A stretch of 64,000 nt of DNA from Lyngbya aestuarii BL J (lineage in GTDB: Bacteria; Cyanobacteriota; Cyanobacteriia; Cyanobacteriales; Microcoleaceae): contig NZ_AUZM01000001.1 of NCBI RefSeq assembly GCF_000478195.2, forward strand, positions 184,422-248,421, given 5' to 3'. A program made the position numbers and the translations under genes. Under the pieces are notes generated by a model. The model was given only the letters and a program-made list of their open reading frames with translations. It was not told the DNA's origin and did no database searches. Below, in pieces: positions 9,025 to 18,170 of the stretch (position 1 is its first letter; each line of letters starts with the position of its first letter).

Positions 9025-9182
9025 TTTTTGGGTTCAGGTGCATCACACATCCTCACCTCAGATATCTAATTATTTTGAGCAGCTTAGGAAACAATTTCCA
9101 TCAGAAAAAGGAGGAAGTTTCTGTTTATATTTGATAATTTTATGTGGCTCAGTATGCAGTCCTCTCTATTGTGATCAACTGC

Positions 9183-10499
9183 ATGGATTTACTCATTACT
9201 CTGATTATTTCGTTTGTTTTTTTGATTTTTAGTACCCTCAAAGGGTACTTTATTTTTTATCCTTTACTTGCTTCGCTGTTACTCTGGTTTGTGGTTCTTG
9301 TCAGGCGAGGGTTTTTGTTGAAAGACTTGATCAAAATGGCGATCGCAGGTGCGAAAAAGTCTTTTCCAGTTTTTATTATTTTACTCCTAATTGGTGCTGT
9401 GACTGCGAGTTGGATGAGCGCCGGAACAGTACCGAGTCTGGTTTTTTATGGTATTCAAATCATTAACCCTAACTATTTTATCCTATTTGCATTCCTCTTA
9501 ACCAGTTTGGTTTCTCTCTTAATTGGAACATCATTTGGAACGGTGGGAACGATTGGAATTGCTTTAATGATTATGGCGAGTGATAGTGGAGTGAATTCAA
9601 ATTTAGTGGCGGGTGCGATTCTGTCTGGGGCTTATTTTGGCGATCGCTGTTCTCCGATGTCATCAAGTGCTAATTTAATTGCGAGTGTGACTCAAACTCA
9701 ACTTTATACCAATATTAAAAATATGCTCAAAACGGGATTCATTCCCTTGATTTTAACGAGTCTGATCTATTTGATTTTATCAAGACTCAATCCGATTCAA
9801 ATCACCAATAAAATACTGCTTTCGGAAATTATTAAAACTTTCCATCCTCAGCCCCTTTTCTTATTACCTGCTTTTGCTATTTTAATCTTAGCATTTTTTA
9901 AAATTGAAGTCAAACTTTCAATGATCATTAGCATCGGAATTGCGAGTATAATTGCTGTATTTTATCAACAATATAGCGTTTCAGAACTATTAGAGTTTAT
10001 CTTCAGAGGATTTTATCTGCATGAAGCCTCGCCATTACAATCTATTTTAATTGGAGGGGGAATTATTTCTATGGGAAAAGTTGTTTTAATTGTGATGATC
10101 TCAACCGCTTTAGCGGGAATATTCGCCGAAACTCATATTTTAAAATTCATTGAACAATTTTTAAAACAAGCCAAATCTCAACAGCATTTGTTTTTAGGTA
10201 CAATGTTGATTGGTACTCTCTCAGCCGCCTACGGTTGTACGCAAACAATTGCCATTTTACTCACCCAACAATTGGTACAAAAAAGATATCAAACCTTACA
10301 ACTCAATAATAATCAGTTAGCGGTTGATCTGGAAAATACCGTTGTTATGATTTCTCCTTTGATTCCTTGGAATATTGCGGGATTGGTTCCGGTGACGCTA
10401 TTGATGAGTGATTTTCACTGTCTTCCCTATGCGTTTTATTTGTATTTGATTCCACTGTTTAACTTGCTCCATAAACCGAAGGACGTAAGGCTGAGTTAG
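9183..10499 (+). CDS. NhaC-family Na+/H+ antiporter
   Basis: A polytopic membrane protein of about 440 residues with 11-12 hydrophobic segments. The GAILSGAYFGDRCSPMSSS signature and LIGTSFGTVGTIG are typical of the NhaC antiporter family, which exchanges sodium for protons across the inner membrane; some members use other exchange pairs. ATG at 9183 is chosen because MDLLITLIISFVF aligns with the usual family start. An in-frame GTG at 9144 would add 13 residues, and neither has a clear Shine-Dalgarno. Its 3' end overlaps the convergent GHL10 gene by 41 bases. Confidence 0.8.
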   Translation: MDLLITLIISFVFLIFSTLKGYFIFYPLLASLLLWFVVLVRRGFLLKDLIKMAIAGAKKSFPVFIILLLIGAVTASWMSAGTVPSLVFYGIQIINPNYFILFAFLLTSLVSLLIGTSFGTVGTIGIALMIMASDSGVNSNLVAGAILSGAYFGDRCSPMSSSANLIASVTQTQLYTNIKNMLKTGFIPLILTSLIYLILSRLNPIQITNKILLSEIIKTFHPQPLFLLPAFAILILAFFKIEVKLSMIISIGIASIIAVFYQQYSVSELLEFIFRGFYLHEASPLQSILIGGGIISMGKVVLIVMISTALAGIFAETHILKFIEQFLKQAKSQQHLFLGTMLIGTLSAAYGCTQTIAILLTQQLVQKRYQTLQLNNNQLAVDLENTVVMISPLIPWNIAGLVPVTLLMSDFHCLPYAFYLYLIPLFNLLHKPKDVRLS

Positions 10500-11655
10500 G
10501 AAAGAGTCTTTGTAGTTTATTTTGACGTTCTCTTGGGGATTCTTCCGCCCAATTCCACAAGCTTTCATAGAAGAAAAAGGAGACTCCAGCTAGTTCGTTA
10601 TTCCGGGTTTCTTTGACTTGTTTTTCGATCATATTCATCGGTGTTGAACGGTTTTTTAAGCCGCTTAAAATCCCGATAGCAAAGGGAATATGATCTTTTG
10701 CAAGTTCTACTTCTGTCCGTTCTAACTCGGTGGTAAAGCGTTCTAAATCAGGACGATAAACCTGTAAGACAATTTCTTCGATCCAACCCTTTCTTTCCCA
10801 AGTAAACCAATCTTGTAAATAAGCAGGTAAAGCAAAATGGAGCGGATTAGGAGAAAGAGAAATAATACACTCTTGATCGATAGCTTTAACGGTTTCAAAA
10901 ACCCGTTTTACAAATTGGTTAATTTTATCGGCTCGCCATCTTACCCAATAGGTTTCATAAAAGTCTTCCGAGGGTAATTTTCCCTGATGTTCGGCTTGAT
11001 AAAGACTCACAGTATATTGATCATAACCAAATTCTGAGGGTAAACCAAAATGATCATCAAATTGAATCCCATCAATATTGTAGTTTGTGACAATTTCTAC
11101 AATTAAATCAAGGATAAATTGTTGAACTTCGGGATGAAAAGGATTCAACCAAACTCGTTCGTCATTTCCCTCTTTTTTAATCAAGGTTCCATCCAAACGA
11201 CGAGTTAACCAGTCGGGATGTTGTTTGGCTAAATTTGAACTAGCTGGTGCCATAAATCCAAACTCAAACCAAGGGATAACAGTTAAACCTTTTTGATGTC
11301 CTTGTTTGACTAATTCTTGTAAAACATCTCGTCCTTTTAACCCGGGTGTGGGGTCGATAGAATGTCCGAAATACTGTTGAGCAACTGCACTCGGATAGAG
11401 GGTATAACCGCCCTGCCAAACTGTTGGATAGATCGTGTTAAAATTGAGGTTTTTTAAGCGATTTATAGCGTCTGTAACTCCCCGTTGAGAAAACAAAACC
11501 TCGCTATCAATATTTGTGATCCAAACGCCGCGAATTTCCGGCGATGGAGTGGGGAGTGTTAAAGTAGGCTTGAGGATCACGAAAGCAAATAAAAAGCTGA
11601 AAATAAGAGTGAGAACTGAATAAATGATTCGCATTTGTTTAAACCCATTTAACAT
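10459..11655 (-). CDS. GHL10-family glycoside-hydrolase-like protein (DUF187)
   Basis: A 398-residue protein with an N-terminal hydrophobic segment (about 8-27) that is probably a signal anchor or signal peptide, so it likely works in the periplasm or envelope. The domain starts EIRGVWITNIDSEVL and contains NFNTIYPTVWQGGYTLYPS, GLTVIPWFEFGF, DGIQFDDHFGLPSEFGYD and SLSPNPLHFA, the pattern of GHL10 proteins (PF02638). These have a TIM barrel with acidic residues at strand ends and are presumed to act on glycans; activity is rarely demonstrated. It begins 22 bases after the phospholipase-D-like gene and is probably co-transcribed with it. Confidence 0.85.
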   Translation of the reverse strand: MLNGFKQMRIIYSVLTLIFSFLFAFVILKPTLTLPTPSPEIRGVWITNIDSEVLFSQRGVTDAINRLKNLNFNTIYPTVWQGGYTLYPSAVAQQYFGHSIDPTPGLKGRDVLQELVKQGHQKGLTVIPWFEFGFMAPASSNLAKQHPDWLTRRLDGTLIKKEGNDERVWLNPFHPEVQQFILDLIVEIVTNYNIDGIQFDDHFGLPSEFGYDQYTVSLYQAEHQGKLPSEDFYETYWVRWRADKINQFVKRVFETVKAIDQECIISLSPNPLHFALPAYLQDWFTWERKGWIEEIVLQVYRPDLERFTTELERTEVELAKDHIPFAIGILSGLKNRSTPMNMIEKQVKETRNNELAGVSFFFYESLWNWAEESPRERQNKLQRLFPNSALRPSVYGAS

Positions 11656-11676
11656 AATTGATAGCGAAGATCAAGA

Positions 11677-12987
11677 TTATAACAGCAAATAAAATAATAA
11701 CATGACTTTCCCCCGAATTTTTTGCATTAAAGGACGACGCTTCCACTCTTGATAAGTAATACGCTGACTTTCCTGAAAACCATTTAAAAGAAAGTTTTCA
11801 ATCTTTTCACATAAAAAAGGTTGTGAAGTGGAAAGATTTAACTCATCATTACTCCAAAAACTACGGGGATCGAAGTTCGCGCTTCCCAAGCTAACCCAAC
11901 AATCATCAATCAACAGAGTTTTAGCGTGCATCATACTGGGTTGATATTCATAAATCTCTATTCCTTCACGCAGTAAGTTTTTATAAAGTTCCCGTGCTGA
12001 ATAGTGAACAAAGGGTTTATCTGTTTTCGATCCCATTGTTAAAATGCGTACATCTACACCGCGATGTTTTGCATCAATGAGCAGTTTTTGTATATTAGAA
12101 AAAGGCAAAAAATAAGGGCTAGCAATCCAAATTCGAGATTGAGCCGCCATTACTAACGTTTGGTAAAGAGCGCGAATAGAAGAATCTCGGTAAGACGGAT
12201 CTTCACCGGATGTTACTAATACTGTGGGTTGAAAGGTTTGTAATTGTTGAATTGAAGTTTCTTGAGGTAAAGGATTTTGACTAAGATCAATCGTTTTTCC
12301 GGAGTCAAGCCAATGTTGAATAAAAAGACCATGAAGACGTTCAACAACGGGCCCTTCAAATTGAACCTCAAAATCAAACCAAGGCGCTCGATCTCCTTGT
12401 TCGGGAATACCATCCCAATAGTCAGACATTCCGGCACCACCAATCAGAGCAATTTGATCATCAATTAAGAGTAATTTACGGTGACTGCGTTGGAGATAAT
12501 CATAAGGTGATCGCCAACTAAAGGGATTGAAAAAACGTACTTCTATCCCATGAATTTCTAAGTTTTTCCAGTATCGTTCAGTCACAGATTTCGCCCCATA
12601 ACTATCAACAACGACTTGTATTTTTACCCCAGCGTTTGCTTTTTCAATCAGTGCTGTTGCAAAAGCATTGGCTCGTTCACCGGGAGTCATAATATAGGTT
12701 TCAAACAGAATTCGATGTTGGGCGCGACGAATTGCCTCTAAACGAGCAGGTTGGATTTCATCTGCTTTCACCCAAAAGTTTTTAACCTCAGCATTACTGA
12801 TAAAAGAATCAGATAAACTCGCGATTGTCAAGGCGAAATTAGGCGCATTTGTGGAAGGAAAGTTAAAAATTTTGTAGTGAATTCTTCGCCGAAATACACC
12901 TTGAATATACAAAACAATGAGGATTACAATTGTCAGACAAGCCCCAATCAACAGAATTATACTCAACCAGTGATCAAACGATAGCAT
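11677..12987 (-). CDS. Phospholipase D-like / cardiolipin-synthase-type protein
   Basis: A 436-residue protein with an N-terminal membrane helix (about 8-30) and two PLD repeats. The first HKD motif is HRKLLLIDD followed by IGGAGMSDYW, and the second is HAKTLLIDD followed by LGSANFDPRSF. Two HKD motifs in one chain form a complete active site for phosphatidyl transfer, as in cardiolipin synthases (ClsA/B type); hydrolase activity is an alternative. The C-terminus is basic and hydrophobic. It is the first gene of a probable two-gene unit with the GHL10 protein. Confidence 0.85.
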   Translation of the reverse strand: MLSFDHWLSIILLIGACLTIVILIVLYIQGVFRRRIHYKIFNFPSTNAPNFALTIASLSDSFISNAEVKNFWVKADEIQPARLEAIRRAQHRILFETYIMTPGERANAFATALIEKANAGVKIQVVVDSYGAKSVTERYWKNLEIHGIEVRFFNPFSWRSPYDYLQRSHRKLLLIDDQIALIGGAGMSDYWDGIPEQGDRAPWFDFEVQFEGPVVERLHGLFIQHWLDSGKTIDLSQNPLPQETSIQQLQTFQPTVLVTSGEDPSYRDSSIRALYQTLVMAAQSRIWIASPYFLPFSNIQKLLIDAKHRGVDVRILTMGSKTDKPFVHYSARELYKNLLREGIEIYEYQPSMMHAKTLLIDDCWVSLGSANFDPRSFWSNDELNLSTSQPFLCEKIENFLLNGFQESQRITYQEWKRRPLMQKIRGKVMLLFYLLL

Positions 12988-13153
12988 TTGAGTTTATTAA
13001 TGAGTTGATGATGATCCATGAGTAGTCGCCAGCAGAATAGAAATCTCTAAAGCCTAGAGGATATTGTTCTCAAAATATCATACAACTAATTAAATACGGG
13101 CATCAGTTGTAACCCCAGGGAATGCTCATGACTTTATAAACTTTAGCCTTTGA

Positions 13154-13258
13154 CTACTGACTTTCAATGATATCACCAATCTCACTGATCGCCTTCATAA
13201 TAGCACCGATTCGACTAGCCGCTTTTAAACGAGCATAGGGATCATTGTTTTTGGGAAA
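13154..13258 (-). pseudogene. Coding-like remnant, unknown family
   Basis: The minus strand reads NNDPYARLKAASRIGAIMK then AISEIGDIIESQ and TAG, about 34 codons after an upstream stop. The amphipathic, protein-like composition suggests the C-terminus of a lost helical protein, but no start codon is present. I do not recognise the family. Confidence 0.3.
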
Positions 13259-13313
13259 TTATCTCATAATCGAGCCAGGTATACTAAGATCTAACCCAAG
13301 ATTGATGCAGTAG

Positions 13314-13332
13314 TTGTCTAGATGTTAGACAA
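13314..13332. repeat. Perfect inverted repeat
   Basis: TTGTCTA and TAGACAA flank a five-base spacer. The ATG of the 29-codon ORF at 13322 lies inside the repeat, so it could be an operator or merely a hairpin. No regulator is identified. Confidence 0.4.
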
Positions 13333-13411
13333 TAGAGTAACGGAAAAGCTTTTTGAGGAGTGTGAAAGTACAGAACTTTTCCGAATGGATATAAGCAATT
13401 TAAAAACATAA
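13322..13411 (+). CDS. Possible 29-residue ORF
   Basis: MLDNRVTEKLFEECESTELF followed by RMDISNLKT and TAA. The composition is protein-like and acidic, but there is no convincing Shine-Dalgarno and no recognisable family. It may be chance. Confidence 0.2.
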   Translation: MLDNRVTEKLFEECESTELFRMDISNLKT

Positions 13412-13565
13412 ATTCACAGGCTGTTAGTAGGTGATGAGTAAGAGGAACGCTTGCCCCGTTTCTCGATTGATGATTTTGTTTATAACATCCAAAAAATCGG
13501 GCTGCTTTTCAAGACTGTTAATCAAATTAAATTAAAGCAATTTAAAACAATTGGAGGAAAAAGAA

Positions 13566-14000
13566 ATGTCACAGGCTGAAATGGGTAGTAAAGTTAAAGT
13601 CCACTACGTTGGCAAACTCGAAAATGGTGCTGTATTTAGTTCTTCGGCGAATAACGAGCCTTTAGAGTTTTGCATAGGAGAAGGAGAGGTTCTCTCCAAC
13701 TTAGAACAGGCAATTATGGGTATGAATCCGGGAGAATCAAAGATAATAACCATTCCCGCAAAGCAAGCTTATGATTATCCTGATCGAGAATCAACTGTAG
13801 TTGTTGAGCGGCAAAATTTACCAGCAGACGCATCAATTGAAGTGGGTCAAAAGGTTTATATTCGTATGCCGAATGTTCATGCTTCAATCCCCGCTATAAT
13901 TATGGAGATTTCTGAATCAAATGTAGTCCTATCTCTTATGAATTCTTCTTTGGGAGATGAAGACATAATTTTTGACATTCAACTCGTTGAGGTTCGGTAA
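13566..14000 (+). CDS. FKBP-type peptidyl-prolyl cis-trans isomerase
   Basis: A 144-residue FKBP-family protein, thought to speed proline isomerisation and assist folding. The FKBP core is visible as GSKVKVHYVGKLENGAVF, a short flap, and FCIGEGEVLSNLEQAIMGMN followed by PGESKIITIPAKQAY. The next about 50 residues form an inserted domain of the SlyD/FkpB type (VGQKVYIRMP, PAIIMEISESNVVL). It lacks the His-rich metal tail of SlyD. The ATG at 13566 is chosen because GGAGGA at 13553-13558 is correctly spaced; a TTG 15 bases earlier overlaps that site. Confidence 0.85.
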   Translation: MSQAEMGSKVKVHYVGKLENGAVFSSSANNEPLEFCIGEGEVLSNLEQAIMGMNPGESKIITIPAKQAYDYPDRESTVVVERQNLPADASIEVGQKVYIRMPNVHASIPAIIMEISESNVVLSLMNSSLGDEDIIFDIQLVEVR

Positions 14001-14048
14001 TCATTAAATAACCGAAAGAGGAATGACTAAAAATTAACTCTAGTGCCG

Positions 14049-14065
14049 TTTTGAAAGTTTCAAAA
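14049..14065. repeat. Perfect palindrome after FKBP gene
   Basis: TTTTGAAA-G-TTTCAAAA, 17 bases, just before the larger terminator hairpin. It may form part of the transcription end for either convergent gene. Confidence 0.45.
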
Positions 14066-14077
14066 TAGATTTATTTG

Positions 14078-14125
14078 AGGTTTCTAATTTCTCACATAGA
14101 AAACTAGAAACCTTTAGTTTTTGGT
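14078..14125 (+). terminator. Terminator between FKBP and DUF389 genes
   Basis: AGGTTTCTA pairs perfectly with TAGAAACCT, with a further TTTCT/AGAAA inner stem around CACAT. On the plus strand it is followed by TTAGTTTTTGG. It probably ends the FKBP transcript and may serve both converging genes. Confidence 0.7.
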
Positions 14126-14149
14126 AAATAATTACTCCTAATAAATAGG

Positions 14150-15436
14150 TTAAAATAAAGTGGGCGGAGCGAGAACAGTAACTTCAACTAAAGGCGTGAC
14201 ATTATATCCAGCTTCATTCACATAATTTTGAATTTCACGGGCGAGACGTTCACTAATTTTATCTTTGGAAATCGTTACATCTTGTTCTCTCTGTACATAG
14301 AGAATACATAGTAATGTATCTTGTCCTTCAATATTTGAGCGTGTAAAGCGAATATTAGCTTCTACAAGCTTGACTAAGGGATTATCTTCAACAACTTGTT
14401 GAATGTCTGCGGTAGCCCGTTGAGCGCGACTTGAACGTTCCAAAGCAGGTGTATTGAAAAATTGCCAATTCAACAGTCCAACTAAAGCCAAAGTGGTGAC
14501 TCCTAAAGTGATCGGAAATACCCATTGTTTGCCTCGATTATAACGCGCTCCTTTTGAAGATAAACCTCCATAAAAACGAAACAAAATTGCCGCTGATAAA
14601 TTAATTCCGACCAGTTGCAATATAATTAAAAAAAGACTCCCGATCAAAATATCCATTCTTCCGAGAGACATCGCCATACCTGCCGTTCCTGCTGGAGGAG
14701 CGAGAGAGGCAGCCACGAGCATTCCTGTAGCGGCTCCTGATACCAAACTACTGCGTTCTGACTGCATTAAATTAATCGCTCCTGCCGCTCCTGCTGTAAT
14801 CGGAAGTAACACAGCAACTGAGGAGATTTGACTGTTCGTTAGCATCAAGCTAGTAGGGATTTCTTGACCGAGAATTAAACTCAATATTGCTGCTACAAAA
14901 ATCGTGACAATAATTGCTACAAAATAACGCAATAAACTCCGCCATAATAATGTTAAATCTCCTCTCGCCGTAGCGATCGCCACATTCATTGCCGGCCCCG
15001 CAAAAGGAGCAATTAACATCGCCGCAACCAACAAATAATTAGTATTTGTAAATAAACCAATCCAAACTACAATTCCGGCGAGTCCCGCATAACCCAAAAA
15101 TCCTCGCCAGGAGCCTACACTTTGTATGCCTGCGAGGAAGATTTCTATAGGACTACGTTCTTGTACTTCTTTGATTTGTTCCGGTGCTTCGGAAGCGGGA
15201 GGACGGAGTGCAATAATACCATGAGGAACCAACGTAACGTGTAAATGAGGAATATTTTCTAACTGGTTGAGCAGACTTTCAATTTTTTGATTGGAGACAT
15301 GAATTAACACTAATTCTTGTGACTCTTGGTCATCAATTACGGCAAACCGAGCGAGGTTAACCCCCTGATGAGATTGAGCAATACTCAGAACTTGTTTTCC
15401 CTGACCGTTTGGTACTTGAACCCATAACTGACGCAT
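14150..15436 (-). CDS. DUF389 family membrane protein
   Basis: A 428-residue protein. Residues about 1-85 form a soluble domain (QLWVQVPNGQGKQVL, LVLIHVSNQKIESLL). A block of about six to seven membrane helices follows, including the DUF389 hallmark LLVAAMLIAPFAGPAMNVA and AAGAAGAINLMQSERSSLVSG-type turns. A C-terminal soluble domain (about 335-428) ends VEVTVLAPPTLF. DUF389 proteins are inner-membrane proteins of unknown transport role. It is the most downstream of three closely spaced minus-strand genes (gaps 80 and 63 bases), suggesting co-expression with the oxidoreductase and SDR genes. Confidence 0.8.
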   Translation of the reverse strand: MRQLWVQVPNGQGKQVLSIAQSHQGVNLARFAVIDDQESQELVLIHVSNQKIESLLNQLENIPHLHVTLVPHGIIALRPPASEAPEQIKEVQERSPIEIFLAGIQSVGSWRGFLGYAGLAGIVVWIGLFTNTNYLLVAAMLIAPFAGPAMNVAIATARGDLTLLWRSLLRYFVAIIVTIFVAAILSLILGQEIPTSLMLTNSQISSVAVLLPITAGAAGAINLMQSERSSLVSGAATGMLVAASLAPPAGTAGMAMSLGRMDILIGSLFLIILQLVGINLSAAILFRFYGGLSSKGARYNRGKQWVFPITLGVTTLALVGLLNWQFFNTPALERSSRAQRATADIQQVVEDNPLVKLVEANIRFTRSNIEGQDTLLCILYVQREQDVTISKDKISERLAREIQNYVNEAGYNVTPLVEVTVLAPPTLF

Positions 15437-15516
15437 TTATCAACCCTTTTATTTACCCTTAATTATCTTGGAGATTACTCAAATTAAGCAACCTCCAACT
15501 CTGTAGTTTTAGATGA

Positions 15517-17028
15517 TTAGTATTTTTTCAAATCACTAACAGCAGGAGCTTGAATTACTTCTCCTTCACAGTTAAACCGAGCGCCGTGACAAGGACAATC
15601 CCAACTTTTTTCAGCCGGATTCCAAGAGACAATACATCCCAAATGGCTACATACAGCAGACACTTGATGTAAAGTGCCGGACTCATCTCGATAAGCACCT
15701 ATTTTATCACCATTTACGGTGACAACTTTACCTTCATCGATGCCCACTTTTTCAGGAGAATCTAACAGACCTTTTAAACGATCACCAACCCAGTGCATAC
15801 CAACATCAAGATTTTTCTTAATTGATTCTTGAGTCACAAATGGTGTGGGACGAGTGGAATCATATAGATTAGCCCAAGGATTTTCTTTGCCTAAAATCAG
15901 GTCAGATAATATCATCGCTGACATCATTGACTTACTCATTCCCCACAAACTAAAACCTGTTGCGACATAGGTATGATTATTCATGGGAGTTAGCTTACCA
16001 ATATAAGGAAGTTGGTCAAAAGAAACCATATCCTGAGTTGACCATCGATAGGCAATTTCTTCAACTTCAAAGGTCGAATAAGCATAATCTGCCAGTTGTT
16101 TGTATAAGACTTCTGTATCATCAACTTCACCCACTTTATGTCCTTTTCCCCCGATTAAAAGTAATGTTTTTCCTTCGTGGGGAGTGGTACGAATGGAGTG
16201 ATAATCTTGACCCGAGCCAATAAACATTCCTTGTGGATCTTTAGCAGGATCGATCCAGGCTCCGATTAAATAAGAGCGTTTAGGATAGGCTTTTGCAAAA
16301 TACAATCCTTGATCTAATATGGGTAAGTTTGTGGCAACAATGACGTCTTGAGCGGTAACAATACAACCATTTTCTGCAATGATTTTACAAGGTTGTTCAC
16401 CTTCAACGGTTTTGACTCGAGTTTGTTCAAAGATGTAACTCCCTTCGCCCTGAATGGTTTTAGCTAGATGTAAAACGAATTTTCGGGGGTGAAATTGGGC
16501 CTGATTTGTAAATTTTACGGCTCCGGCGATCTCAAAAGGTAAGCCTGTTTGTTGAACGAAAGAAGCGGGTAATCCTAATTTAACTGCGGCTTCATATTCG
16601 GCTTTTATTTTGTCTAAATTATCTAGAGAAGCTGCAAAGGTGTAGATGTCTTTCCGTTCAAAATCACAGTCTATTTGCTCACTTTGAATAAGACTTGCAT
16701 ATTGTTCAAGAGCAGCTTGATTAGATTCACCATACAAACGTGCTTTTTCTTCGCCATGCTGTTTAATTAAATCTGCGTAAATTAGCTGGTGTAATGAACT
16801 AATTTTAGCAGTTGTATGTCCGGACACGCCAGCAGCAACTTGTTCAGCTTCTAAAACAGCGACGGTCTTTCCCGCTTGTTTGAGTAATTTTGCCGCTGAA
16901 ATTCCCACTAAACCTCCCCCAACAATTGCAACATCTACGGAGATATTTTGAGTGAGGGAAGGGTAGTTAGATGCTGATGTAGAATCGATCCAAAAGGATT
17001 GAGATTTTTTAGGTAAATGATGACTCAT
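15517..17028 (-). CDS. FAD-dependent oxidoreductase with C-terminal Rieske domain
   Basis: A protein of about 503 residues. The N-terminus has a DAO-type FAD fold (VDVAIVGGGLVGISAAKLLK, VLEAEQVAAGVSGHTTAK). The C-terminal about 90 residues form a Rieske [2Fe-2S] domain with CSHLGC and CPCHGARF, giving two Cys and two His cluster ligands plus the two extra cysteines that form a disulfide in cytochrome b6f/bc1-type Rieske proteins. Such fusions are proposed amine or sugar-acid oxidases; the substrate is unknown. ATG at 17028 (MSHHLPKKSQSFW) is preferred to a TTG 12 codons earlier. No signal peptide is seen. Confidence 0.85.
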   Translation of the reverse strand: MSHHLPKKSQSFWIDSTSASNYPSLTQNISVDVAIVGGGLVGISAAKLLKQAGKTVAVLEAEQVAAGVSGHTTAKISSLHQLIYADLIKQHGEEKARLYGESNQAALEQYASLIQSEQIDCDFERKDIYTFAASLDNLDKIKAEYEAAVKLGLPASFVQQTGLPFEIAGAVKFTNQAQFHPRKFVLHLAKTIQGEGSYIFEQTRVKTVEGEQPCKIIAENGCIVTAQDVIVATNLPILDQGLYFAKAYPKRSYLIGAWIDPAKDPQGMFIGSGQDYHSIRTTPHEGKTLLLIGGKGHKVGEVDDTEVLYKQLADYAYSTFEVEEIAYRWSTQDMVSFDQLPYIGKLTPMNNHTYVATGFSLWGMSKSMMSAMILSDLILGKENPWANLYDSTRPTPFVTQESIKKNLDVGMHWVGDRLKGLLDSPEKVGIDEGKVVTVNGDKIGAYRDESGTLHQVSAVCSHLGCIVSWNPAEKSWDCPCHGARFNCEGEVIQAPAVSDLKKY

Positions 17029-17091
17029 AATTATACGCTTTCTGACTAAAAGATTCGATAACAAATCCCGAATCTAGTTCAATGAATTTAT

Positions 17092-17952
17092 TTATGCGCC
17101 GACGACAACACCGCCATTTGGATGCAGAACTTGTCCCGCCATATATGAGGAATCTTCTGAAGCTAAAAAGACAAAACAGGGAGCAACTTCTTTCGGCTGA
17201 CCTGGACGTTGCATCGGGACTTGCTTCCCAAAGTTACTCACGTCATCACCCCCAAAAGCATCAGGAATAAAGGGAGTCCAAATCGGGCCAGGAGCAACCC
17301 CATTCACGCGAATTCCTTTTTCAATTAAAGGTTGAGAAAGTGAGCGAGTAAAGGCTAAAATAGCACCTTTCGTAGTAGAATAGCTTAATAAGGAAGCATT
17401 GCCTTTGTAAGCATTAATGGAAGTAGTGTTGATGATTGTGCTACCCTCTTTTAAGTGAGGCATAGCTGCTTTGGTGAAGTAAAACATCGAGAAAATATTG
17501 GTTGCAAAAATGCTACCGAGTCGAGCTGAATCAATATCTTCAATGCTCGGTTCATAATATTGTTCCGCAGCATTATTTACAAGAATATCTAACTTGCCAA
17601 ATTCATCGATAGTTTTTTGAACGGCTTCGTGACAAAAGCTTTCGTTGCGAATATCACCTTCAATCAATAAGCAACGGCGACCTAAATCTTCAACAGCTTT
17701 TTGAGTTTCTTTAGCGTCGTTGGTTTCATCTAAATAAACAATGGCAACATCGGCGCCTTCTTTGGCATAATAAACCGCTACCGAACGACCAATCCCACTA
17801 TCACCACCTGTGATTAAAGCAACTTTATCTTGCAGTTTACCACTGCCTTTATAATTAGGATCATCATATTCAGGTCTTGGAGTCATTTCTGACTCTAATG
17901 CAGGTTGTCTATCTTGAGATTGAGGGGGAATTTTATTGGGTGTAATTGTCAT
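17092..17952 (-). CDS. SDR family oxidoreductase (YghA/YhxC-type)
   Basis: A 286-residue short-chain dehydrogenase. It has an N-terminal extension of about 40 residues rich in P, Q and E, and the cofactor motif TGGDSGIGR. NNAA, the NTTSINAYKG strand, YSTTK (catalytic Tyr and Lys), RVNGVAPGPIWTPF and the C-terminal GQVLHPNGG follow. This is the pattern of glucose/ribitol-dehydrogenase-like stress SDRs (YghA, YhxC), which use NAD(P)(H); the physiological substrate is not known. Placement beside hemerythrin, CsbD and BON genes supports a stress role. A Shine-Dalgarno AGGAG lies upstream of the ATG. Confidence 0.85.
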   Translation of the reverse strand: MTITPNKIPPQSQDRQPALESEMTPRPEYDDPNYKGSGKLQDKVALITGGDSGIGRSVAVYYAKEGADVAIVYLDETNDAKETQKAVEDLGRRCLLIEGDIRNESFCHEAVQKTIDEFGKLDILVNNAAEQYYEPSIEDIDSARLGSIFATNIFSMFYFTKAAMPHLKEGSTIINTTSINAYKGNASLLSYSTTKGAILAFTRSLSQPLIEKGIRVNGVAPGPIWTPFIPDAFGGDDVSNFGKQVPMQRPGQPKEVAPCFVFLASEDSSYMAGQVLHPNGGVVVGA

Positions 17953-18103
17953 AAATAACTCCTAAAATTTCAGAGGGTTTATTTGATTTTTTGTGTTGCA
18001 GAAAAAAAATGAGAATATTTAGAAAGCTGAAAAATTAATATAAGATGAGATATTAACTTTCCAGCTTATTGACTCAGATCGCAATAATTAGGGTTGAGAT
18101 GTA

Positions 18104-18151
18104 CTGTTTTTTACCTGAACTGTTAAATAATTTTAACAACGTAAAAAACAG
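18104..18151. repeat. Nested perfect palindrome between SDR and hemerythrin genes
   Basis: An 11-base arm CTGTTTTTTAC pairs exactly with GTAAAAAACAG, and inside it GTTAAA-TAAT-TTTAAC is also perfect. It lies 20-67 bases past the hemerythrin stop and about 150 bases before the SDR start. It may be the hemerythrin terminator, or an operator for the SDR gene. Confidence 0.6.
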
Positions 18152-18170
18152 ACTTTTCTAAAATTGATAA

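Larger units (their letters stand above)
12988..13565. other. Intergenic region with gene remnants and a perfect inverted repeat
   Basis: About 580 bases with no full-length gene. It holds two minus-strand coding-like fragments ending ISEIGDIIESQ (13154-13258) and QAFLLLITY (about 13430-13530). There is also a 29-codon plus-strand ORF (13322-13411) and the inverted repeat TTGTCTA-GATGT-TAGACAA. The FKBP promoter must lie near the right end. Its mixed content suggests an eroded gene or an old insertion site. Confidence 0.5.
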
